44,761 nt of DNA from a virus, in IMG/VR virus record IMGVR_UViG_3300002052_000007, positions 1-44,761 of that record. The stretch is one strand, 5' to 3'. The notes beneath the pieces were generated by a model, which saw only the letters and a program-made list of their open reading frames with translations, was not told the origin of the DNA and ran no database searches. The first letter of the stretch is position 1. The number at the start of each line of letters is the position of its first letter. Below, piece by piece: positions 14,478 to 22,163 of the stretch. The position numbers and the translations under genes were made by a program.

Positions 14478-14498
14478 AGATTTTATTTGGAGGAAAAA

Positions 14499-17400
14499 TT
14501 GAAGAAGACACTCTTATTTTTAATCCTATTTCTGTCTGTATTTCTGTGCGGATTCGCAACTGACTACTACGTTAAAAACGGGGGAAATGACGGAGCAGCC
14601 GGAACTTCTGATGGAACGGCCTGGGAGACGATAGCAAAAGTCAACTCCATGATGGGGTCGTTCAGTCCCGGGGATAATATCTATTTCAAAAGAGGAAGTA
14701 CGTGGTCAGCCGATACCCTGGAAATAGAATGTTCAGGTTCAAGCGGATCAATTGTCAAATTCGGAGCATACGGAACTGGCAATCTTCCGGTTATTTCGGC
14801 CTTTACCACAACAGGTGCAGACACCTGGGGGAATATGGTCGAAGTTGGAGCTCTCGATGTTTACCGATACGATTCATCCTACCCGACCTATATCTGCATG
14901 GAAGGCACGACTTTCCTCACTTATCTTCTTTGGGATACCGATGTATCAACGACGTTCAATGGAGCGAGTCAGGGATCGTGGAGCAGGAATGGGAATTACA
15001 CTTATGTTTGTTGCACAGATAATGCTGATCCTGACACCCACACGATGTATATTCCCTATTCTAACACATCTCCGGCTTATTCATGTATCTGGCTTTATAA
15101 TGATGTTAAGTATGTGACAGTTGAGAATCTTGAATTAAAAGGGGCAAATCAGAATGGGATCAAAGTCCGCAATTGGGGAACGAATGATTCAAACAACATT
15201 ATCTTGAGCGGCCTAACCGTCCGGTATTGTGGAACGACAGGAATCCAAATTTGTAATGATTCGGGGGGATCGACTTATAAAGTTACGAATGTCACCGTCC
15301 AGAACTGCCTTTCTTCCTACAATGCCTATCACGGAATTGCGCTTCTTGGAAGAGTTGAAAATATTACTGTCACCGGGAATACCGTTCATCATACTGGATG
15401 GGATAGGGAGCAGGGAATAGATACCTGGGGTGGACATGGGATTTCTATGTATGGCTCAGTTAGCGACCGCGCTCCTACGAATTGCATCATAGAAAAATGT
15501 GAAGTTTATAATATTTACGAGGAATCGGATGGAGGAGAAGGAACCGGGATTCAATTTGACGATAATACAAACTACTGTACGATTCGGTATAATCATATTC
15601 ATAACTGTGAGGGGGCCGGGATCCTTTATAATGGACCGAATAATACTTCTTATTACAACATAATTGATACCTGCTATACAGGTGTAGGGACGTATGGTGC
15701 GGGAATTTATTTTTTGAATGGAAATGGGGGAAGCGCACACAACAATGTTGTCTATAATTGTAAGAATGGAATTACTTTTGCGGTAGAGAGTGGAGAAACC
15801 GTAACCATCCGGAATAATCTTGTTTTCGAGAGTGATGTTTACGACTTTCGTTGGATATGGTCCTCCACCTACGGTACGGTAAATAGCAATAATAATTGTA
15901 TTTACAATTCTACCATTGCGCTAAATTTCCTTGACTGGCATTTAGGAAGCGGGGATGAGCAGGACTTGGCAGAATGGCAAACTGATACGGGCCAGGATGC
16001 CAACTCTACGGATTCAGATCCGTCTGTTGTCAATGCGGCTGGTGGCAATTTTCATCTATCATCTGATTCTTCTCCATGCTATGAGGCTGGAACAGATGTT
16101 TCCCTGACCCCTGATTATGATGGAGTTACAGTTCCCCAGGGTACTTATCCAGAGATCGGAGCTTTTGAATATACAGGAGGGGGGAATCAGCCAGATTTTC
16201 CAAATATCTATATCGACTCATCTTATGGCGATGGTGGAGTCGGTTCTCAGGCTGACCCCTACAACGATTTGAGCGACATAAACTGGACTACGGGTGGAGA
16301 TAATTCTATTTATGATTATTATGCAGGCTCACCAACTGCGAGTGTTAAAATTTACAGTAAACGAGATGGGCTGTGGCGAGAAATGTTGATTACCGGATGC
16401 TCTGGTACGGAAACATATCCGATAATTATTACTTCATACGGAAGCGGAGATAATCCGTTAATATTGGGATCAACTGATGCCGACATCGCTGGAAGCTGGT
16501 CACGATACGATTCCCAAAATATCCTCCATGCCGGATATTTCGAGGATAATGATTTATCAGAATGGGATTCGAGTCCGGCAGAGGGTAGTTCGACCATTGC
16601 GGCAGATGCAATGGCAAAAAATGTTGGCAGTTATGGAATGAAAATCGTGTTAGCCGCAGATGACGATGCTTATGTTCACGAGGCGAATGCCTTCGCAAAC
16701 CAGACTGAGGCTTATGTTCGTTTTTATATCAATTTCCAGGCGACATCTCTAGCGGCTAGCGAACAAATAATTTTAGCGGCTGGCTATAATGACACACAAT
16801 CTGAGCTAACGTGGTACGTATCTTATTTTGAATCTGGGGGAACAGAATATCTTTTGTTGTCATTATTAAAAGATGATGATTCCTACGACACGTCCATTGT
16901 ATGGGCTTGTTCTAGCATTATAGATCAAGCATGGCACGAGATAAAGGTTCGCTGGAAAGCTGGTGCTGGGGCAGACGGCGGTGGACAGCTTTGGGTAGAT
17001 GGGACAAGCAGGGGGTCAGTTTTTACGCTCAATGCAAACGATGGCAGAACCGGGGATTATCTCGTTGGCGGCTATCTCGTTGGTGCGAACTCAACGGCAA
17101 CCCTCTATTTTGATGACATCATTGCGGCAACATCTGATATCATGGATATTATTTGGAAGACGGCAAATGGTTCCTATACGATAGACCCGAGTTTTATCTT
17201 CTATGATACAAACGCCACATTAACCAGGGCAACTGCCGTTGAAACATTTGCGGAATTAACGACAAATTGGTACTGGTGGTACGATAGCGGGAATGATTTC
17301 GTTGCCCTGTGTCATAATGCGGGAAATCCTGCCGGGCAAGCCGATGGGATAGAAATTCCAAAAAGACATTATGGTGTTTTTACCGATGAAGACTACATAA

Positions 17401-18341
17401 CGGTTGATGGTATAGATTTTAAATATGTAAGAACATCGGCTACTGCCTCTGGTGCAAATGGCTCTTATTTAACAGTGCAAAATTGCGATATTCAATATTG
17501 TAGTTTTGCTGCTTATGTAGACGGTGGATATGCAACCATCACAAACAATACCATAAACCATCTTTACCCATACGATCCGTTTGAGGCATTGCCGTATGGG
17601 GCAATCGGCATCTGTTTTTGGAGTGGAAATAATACGGCGTCTTATAACACAATCCAGAACTGCGATATCGATGGAACATTCGGGCATGCCTTTGAAATAA
17701 ACGCCTCATCGAGAGCTTGCAATGGCAATAAAATTCATCACAACTATGTTAATAACACTTTCATTTTCCTTGAGTGCATCGGCACTTTGGCAACAGACCA
17801 AATACATGATGCGGAAATTTATTATAATATTTCATATAATACGCCATATTTTTTAAGTCTTCATTTTGATGATGACCCGATTGGGTATCCCGCAGATATA
17901 GATAATCTGACAGCGTATAATAATACTCACCATGATCCACTGACGAGGGCATCTAATGCTTATGGACCTTTTCTTATTTTGGGAACACCCATCGCAGAAG
18001 GCCTTATTATTAAGAATAATATAGTTTATGCTTGGAAGGTTGATTATATTTACTACTCCAACCCAGGTACATTTACAATAACCCATACCAACAACTGTTA
18101 TTACAGAGTTGATTCAGGCTCTACGCAACTTGGAATCACACTTGATGGTACTGAGTTTGAGTCAGAGCCGCTTTTGACCGACCCTGCCAATGGGGATTTT
18201 ACTCTGCAATCTATTTCGCCTTGTATAGACGCTGGTACAGATGTTGGGCTGACAGAGGATTATGAAGGAAATCATTGCAGCACTGGGAAAAGGGCCGTAT
18301 CCAGATATAGGAGCGTTGGAATTTCAGAGGAATTAAGATGA
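14499..18341 (+). CDS. Giant beta-helix/laminin-G-like virion protein with N-terminal signal peptide
   Basis: About 1280 aa from a TTG at 14499, chosen because SD GGAGG is 5-9 bases upstream. The N-terminus (MKKTLLFLILFLSVFLCGFA) is a textbook Sec signal, rare for virion proteins. Then come right-handed beta-helix repeats (about 25-570), a jelly-roll/laminin-G-like domain (about 680-870) and a second beta helix. The two helices end in related sequences, SPCYEAGTDVSLTPDYDG and SPCIDAGTDVGLTEDYEG. The second is followed by out-of-frame residues; the expected GPYPDIGALEF is encoded in the other frame from 18274. Likely a receptor-binding or polysaccharide-degrading tail protein. The laminin-G-like domain recurs in the fibre protein encoded at 18880-21168. 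Confidence 0.75.
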   Translation: MKKTLLFLILFLSVFLCGFATDYYVKNGGNDGAAGTSDGTAWETIAKVNSMMGSFSPGDNIYFKRGSTWSADTLEIECSGSSGSIVKFGAYGTGNLPVISAFTTTGADTWGNMVEVGALDVYRYDSSYPTYICMEGTTFLTYLLWDTDVSTTFNGASQGSWSRNGNYTYVCCTDNADPDTHTMYIPYSNTSPAYSCIWLYNDVKYVTVENLELKGANQNGIKVRNWGTNDSNNIILSGLTVRYCGTTGIQICNDSGGSTYKVTNVTVQNCLSSYNAYHGIALLGRVENITVTGNTVHHTGWDREQGIDTWGGHGISMYGSVSDRAPTNCIIEKCEVYNIYEESDGGEGTGIQFDDNTNYCTIRYNHIHNCEGAGILYNGPNNTSYYNIIDTCYTGVGTYGAGIYFLNGNGGSAHNNVVYNCKNGITFAVESGETVTIRNNLVFESDVYDFRWIWSSTYGTVNSNNNCIYNSTIALNFLDWHLGSGDEQDLAEWQTDTGQDANSTDSDPSVVNAAGGNFHLSSDSSPCYEAGTDVSLTPDYDGVTVPQGTYPEIGAFEYTGGGNQPDFPNIYIDSSYGDGGVGSQADPYNDLSDINWTTGGDNSIYDYYAGSPTASVKIYSKRDGLWREMLITGCSGTETYPIIITSYGSGDNPLILGSTDADIAGSWSRYDSQNILHAGYFEDNDLSEWDSSPAEGSSTIAADAMAKNVGSYGMKIVLAADDDAYVHEANAFANQTEAYVRFYINFQATSLAASEQIILAAGYNDTQSELTWYVSYFESGGTEYLLLSLLKDDDSYDTSIVWACSSIIDQAWHEIKVRWKAGAGADGGGQLWVDGTSRGSVFTLNANDGRTGDYLVGGYLVGANSTATLYFDDIIAATSDIMDIIWKTANGSYTIDPSFIFYDTNATLTRATAVETFAELTTNWYWWYDSGNDFVALCHNAGNPAGQADGIEIPKRHYGVFTDEDYITVDGIDFKYVRTSATASGANGSYLTVQNCDIQYCSFAAYVDGGYATITNNTINHLYPYDPFEALPYGAIGICFWSGNNTASYNTIQNCDIDGTFGHAFEINASSRACNGNKIHHNYVNNTFIFLECIGTLATDQIHDAEIYYNISYNTPYFLSLHFDDDPIGYPADIDNLTAYNNTHHDPLTRASNAYGPFLILGTPIAEGLIIKNNIVYAWKVDYIYYSNPGTFTITHTNNCYYRVDSGSTQLGITLDGTEFESEPLLTDPANGDFTLQSISPCIDAGTDVGLTEDYEGNHCSTGKRAVSRYRSVGISEELR

Positions 18342-18369
18342 CACCAAAAGAGATAAGAAGGAGGTTTAA

Positions 18370-18822
18370 ATGATAGAAAATCTTTTTTTGATTTTAACGC
18401 TTTGCCTGATCTTTGGTATGGCAAAGTGGTGTGACGAGGGCGAAACTGACGTTGGCGCCGTTTACTTGAAACAGTCATCTAGGGCAGCCGGATTATATCT
18501 TGGTTTATATCTTGATACATCCGAACCAGGTGAAACGGCAACCTTGGCGAGCATAACAGAAATATCCGGGAATGGCTACGCAAGGATCCAGCTTTTGGAT
18601 GCTGATTGGACTGAACAGGCTACAAAGGGAGAGTATAAAAATCTTGAGAAGACCTTTACGGCATCCGGTGGCAACTGGGGCGATGTGTATGGTTATTTTA
18701 TCTGTGATGTTGCCTCTGGAACAAGTGGCAATCTATTGGCTGTTGAAAATTTCTCAGATGGTCCCTATACCGTCAATGACGGATGGAGTGTGAAGGTTAC
18801 GGCCACTGTGACAGCAAGCTGA
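18370..18822 (+). CDS. Beta-rich tail-associated protein with hydrophobic leader
   Basis: 150 aa. Residues 1-17 (MIENLFLILTLCLIFGM) are a hydrophobic leader; the body starts with MAKWCDEGETDVGAVYLK, which would itself make a normal N-terminus. The SD (AAGGAGG) fits the upstream ATG at 18370. The body is a beta-rich domain (LGLYLDTSEPGETATLASIT) like small phage tail proteins. With the previous gene, this is the second late protein with a signal-like start. Confidence 0.55.
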   Translation: MIENLFLILTLCLIFGMAKWCDEGETDVGAVYLKQSSRAAGLYLGLYLDTSEPGETATLASITEISGNGYARIQLLDADWTEQATKGEYKNLEKTFTASGGNWGDVYGYFICDVASGTSGNLLAVENFSDGPYTVNDGWSVKVTATVTAS

Positions 18823-18831
18823 TAATTGCAA

Positions 18832-18867
18832 ACAATTAATTCAAACAGAGGAAATAAAATTAATTGT
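18832..18867 (+). other. Inverted repeat before fibre gene
   Basis: ACAATTAATT (18832-18841) and AATTAATTGT (18858-18867) form a perfect 10-bp AT-only stem around a 16-nt loop containing an SD-like AGAGGA. It lies just before the SD of the fibre gene and could modulate its translation or mRNA processing. Confidence 0.4.
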
Positions 18868-18879
18868 TAGGAATTTAAT

Positions 18880-21168
18880 ATGCTTCTTCATTTAAGTCGT
18901 TTTGAAACTGGCGATCTTTCCGAATGGGATAGCTATACAGAAGAAGGCAGCTCGACCGTAACGGCAAATGCCACTTCAAAACGAAGCGGAAGCTATGGAC
19001 TTGAAGTTGTTGCCTCTAATGATGATGATGCGTATGTTACGGAAAACGATGCTTTTTCAGATCAAACAGAAGTTTTTTCTAGAATCTATGTTAATTTTAA
19101 CTCTGTTTCACTCGGAACCGGAGAAGCCATTGGTCTATATTATGCCCGAAATGATGCCTTAACTGAGGTTCCTTTTTATCTTGCCTTATTAGAAAATAGC
19201 GGAACGACATATCTTTTACTTGGAATTTTAAAGGACGATGATTCTTATGACTACTCTATTGTTTGGGCCTGCTCTAGCATTATAGATCAGGCATGGCATG
19301 AGATAAAGATTCACTGGAAAGCCGGAACCGGAGCGGATGGCGGTGCAGAGCTTTGGGTGGATGGAACAAGCAGGGGGTCAGTTTTCACATTAGATTGTAA
19401 TGACGGGAGAGTTGGATCTCATCTTATCGGGGCTTATCAAGTTGGTGCTAATAGTTCTATTACTGTTTATTACGATGATATCAGAATATATGATTCGATA
19501 TCTCTTGTCTGGACTTCAAATAATAGTGGCGGAAGTACGGTAAATTATATCACTCTTACAAAACCATCGGATGTCGAGACTAACGACCTTCTCATTCTGA
19601 TAGTGGGGAGCGATGATTCCAATGGTGGTGATTGGCAGGATATTTCTGGTTGGACAAAAATCATCAACTATGCCAATACAAATGCAGATGCCTCTATGGG
19701 TGTTTATTGGCGTATTGCGACTGGTTCCGAAGATGCGACAATTAATGTTTATCAAAATTCTGGCAATAATGACGAGATGTTCGGATGGTATATCAGGATT
19801 CGTGGGGTTAATACATCAAGCCCAATTAATATTGTTGGCACTCCAGATTATACTACAAGTGGAGCTAACCATACGATTGATGCCGTAAACACAGATGTCG
19901 ACAACTGTTTAGCCTTCTATGTATTGTCTTTCGATGGGGGAGATGGTGCGCCTTTTAACGAATCAGATTCCGGCTGGTCGGAGGAAGACGAGGAAACTTC
20001 TGGGACTGGATCAACCGATGCTTGTGGATGTTGGGGTATCAAAGAAATGCCCATTCAAGGGTCTACTTTAAATGTCGTTGTTGCTTCAACTGCTAGTGAT
20101 GGTGCTGTATATGTTCAGTTTGCCATTGAATTAGCCGTTGCTGAAAATGAATTTGTTTATACAGGCGATATTGATATGACTCTTATTCCGTCTTATCTTT
20201 CTAAAATGAATTATCCTTATAGTGGAAGTATACCGATTACTATGATTCCGGACTATTCTTCCAAACTGGAGGCTGTTTATTCCGGTATTCTTCCAATGAC
20301 AATTCTTCCGTCTTATCAGTCTTCATTTGAAAAACCTTATAATGGAAACATCCCTATCGGCATTGCGCCAAGTTATCTTTCAAAATGCGAGATGATTTAC
20401 GATGGGGTAATTCCGCTTTCTCTACTCCCGGCGTATAGTTCTAAAGGGGAAATGTTATATGCTGGTGATATTCTGATGGCTTTATCGCCAAGCTATGTCT
20501 CCGTTTTAGACAGGATTTATGCTGGAAGTATTCCGGTATTGATAACACCTAGTGCAGATAGTCTTAAAGAATATCCTGGATATAACGGAAATATCCCCCT
20601 GGTCATTCTTCCGGCTTCAGAATATGGCCTTTCGGTCATCTATCAATATGATGGGGCTGTTCCAATAGCCTTAGTTCCGAGCTATTCATCCATCTTGGAT
20701 GCTGTCTATGATGGGGATATTCAGATATCACTATTGCCATCTTATAGCTCTAAAGGCGAAATGCTTTATTCCGGTGACATTCCTATTGTGTTATCTCCAT
20801 CTTATATTTCGTCAGCAGAAAAGTCATATAGCGGGGTAGTTCCGATTATATTGACTCCAAATTCTAGTTATTCATTAGAGGCTTTAAACGAGTTTCTTTA
20901 TCAAGGGAATATCCCAATAGTCCTTTCGACAACATCTAATTATTTGAAGGAATATCCAAGTTATGACGGAAGCATTTTGATCATGATTGTTCCAGCTTCA
21001 GATTATTTGTTTACACTATCGCATATCAAGACAGAAATTATAAGGCTTGAATCTATTCGAACTATATCTGTTTCAGATAATTCATTAAGAACTATTTTAT
21101 TTGAAGGAGAATCAAAAAGAACAGAAATTGTTTCCTTAAAATCAATAATTGAAACAGAGGAGATATAG
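18880..21168 (+). CDS. Tail fibre: laminin-G-like domain plus 14-copy YxGxIPI repeat shaft
   Basis: 762 aa. Residues 6-205 are a jelly-roll/laminin-G-like domain strongly related to the one in the protein encoded at 14499-18341. Residues about 207-425 form another beta domain. Residues about 427-710 are some 14 tandem units of 20-24 aa with consensus Y-x-G-x-I-P-I-x-L-x-P-S-Y-x-S-x-x-E. Units 5-8 resemble units 10-14 (SSKGEML and LKEYP recur), showing a block duplication. Regular Tyr/Gly/Pro with alternating hydrophobics suggests a fibrous beta shaft, such as a beta-spiral. Putative tail fibre; the C-terminal 50 aa are charged and Ser/Thr-rich. Confidence 0.7.
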   Translation: MLLHLSRFETGDLSEWDSYTEEGSSTVTANATSKRSGSYGLEVVASNDDDAYVTENDAFSDQTEVFSRIYVNFNSVSLGTGEAIGLYYARNDALTEVPFYLALLENSGTTYLLLGILKDDDSYDYSIVWACSSIIDQAWHEIKIHWKAGTGADGGAELWVDGTSRGSVFTLDCNDGRVGSHLIGAYQVGANSSITVYYDDIRIYDSISLVWTSNNSGGSTVNYITLTKPSDVETNDLLILIVGSDDSNGGDWQDISGWTKIINYANTNADASMGVYWRIATGSEDATINVYQNSGNNDEMFGWYIRIRGVNTSSPINIVGTPDYTTSGANHTIDAVNTDVDNCLAFYVLSFDGGDGAPFNESDSGWSEEDEETSGTGSTDACGCWGIKEMPIQGSTLNVVVASTASDGAVYVQFAIELAVAENEFVYTGDIDMTLIPSYLSKMNYPYSGSIPITMIPDYSSKLEAVYSGILPMTILPSYQSSFEKPYNGNIPIGIAPSYLSKCEMIYDGVIPLSLLPAYSSKGEMLYAGDILMALSPSYVSVLDRIYAGSIPVLITPSADSLKEYPGYNGNIPLVILPASEYGLSVIYQYDGAVPIALVPSYSSILDAVYDGDIQISLLPSYSSKGEMLYSGDIPIVLSPSYISSAEKSYSGVVPIILTPNSSYSLEALNEFLYQGNIPIVLSTTSNYLKEYPSYDGSILIMIVPASDYLFTLSHIKTEIIRLESIRTISVSDNSLRTILFEGESKRTEIVSLKSIIETEEI

Positions 21169-21456
21169 ATGCTTGAAAATAAAATATATGTCGATACCGT
21201 TGGTTTAATTATTGAAATAGATATGGGTGAAGATTTAACTGGGGCAACTGGCTTGGCATTTGAAGTAAAAAAGCCAGATGATTCTTTGGATAGCTGGACT
21301 CCCTCAATTTATGACAGTAATTATCTAAGATATACTACCCAAAACGGGGATTTGGATAAACCGGGCATTTATAAAATTCAACCTAAATTTACATTGTCAG
21401 GATGGACAGGGCCATGTAATACAGTCGTTATCCTGGTTTATGGCGAGTATCAATAG
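21169..21456 (+). CDS. Small beta protein, baseplate/fibre accessory-like
   Basis: 95 aa, begins right after the fibre stop. The pattern IIEIDMGEDLTGATGLAFEVKKPDD resembles the first strands of baseplate-upper-protein-type domains, where a Leu-Thr-Gly-Ala turn precedes a strand. The remainder alternates strands and ends VVILVYGEYQ. Probably an accessory to the fibre. Confidence 0.55.
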   Translation: MLENKIYVDTVGLIIEIDMGEDLTGATGLAFEVKKPDDSLDSWTPSIYDSNYLRYTTQNGDLDKPGIYKIQPKFTLSGWTGPCNTVVILVYGEYQ

Positions 21457-21467
21457 GGGAATTAAAA

Positions 21468-22163
21468 ATGACTAGAGTAGAGATAAGAAAGTTGGTAAGG
21501 GGATTGATTTTTGAGTTTACCGAAGCCCCTGAAGGATTACTTCAGGATGATGCAAGTGGATCAGAGCTTGATCTCAACAGTCTGATCAATCTATCTCTCG
21601 AGAAGGTGGAGCTTGATTTGATTCCATACATCCCGAGGGAATTTAGAAAGCCGAAATTGATCTCTATTACAGCAAACAAGAGGGAGTACACGGTCAAAAG
21701 CGGTGGAGACATCAATATTTCAGACTTCCTGGCCTTTGAGAATATCTTCCATAATGAGACAGGGCAGAAGCCGCAGGGACTTCTTTTTGTCCATCCAGAT
21801 CAGATATATCGATACGCAAATGTAGGGGAGAAAGGAGATCCCCGTGTATGGAGTTATGAGGAAAGGAACGAAATCGCCTTTGATCCTACTCCATCTGCAA
21901 CGATAGCAGACAGATATAAGTCTTTTTACTTCTATAAGATTCCCGACCTGACAGACGATGCTCACATTCCAGAGCTTCCGGCCCCGGCCCACTTGCTTGT
22001 GGCGATAGATGCAGCTCGTCAATGTCACCTGATTGACGAGGAGAGCATGACAGAGCTTGATAAGAGATATGCGACTCGATTTAACTCCATAACAAGGACA
22101 ATATCGATCGAGCCAAGCATATCTGACAGATTCAGGGAGAAACTTACTAGGCAAATAAGATAA
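21468..22163 (+). CDS. Head-to-tail adaptor protein (P22 gp4-like position)
   Basis: 231 aa. Helical N-terminus (EIRKLVRGLIFEFTEAPEGL, then LINLSLEKVELDLI), a beta-containing middle and a helical C-terminus fit podovirus adaptor proteins that form the ring under the portal. It is followed with a 1-nt overlap by the large hub-like protein, matching the adaptor-hub order of P22-like tails. SD is weak. Confidence 0.65.
   Translation: MTRVEIRKLVRGLIFEFTEAPEGLLQDDASGSELDLNSLINLSLEKVELDLIPYIPREFRKPKLISITANKREYTVKSGGDINISDFLAFENIFHNETGQKPQGLLFVHPDQIYRYANVGEKGDPRVWSYEERNEIAFDPTPSATIADRYKSFYFYKIPDLTDDAHIPELPAPAHLLVAIDAARQCHLIDEESMTELDKRYATRFNSITRTISIEPSISDRFREKLTRQIR

Noticed and set aside
14487-14498. 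Upstream TTG start for the beta-helix protein
   Set aside because: These codons overlap the SD itself; starting at the TTG at 14499 gives correct SD spacing and a clean signal peptide.
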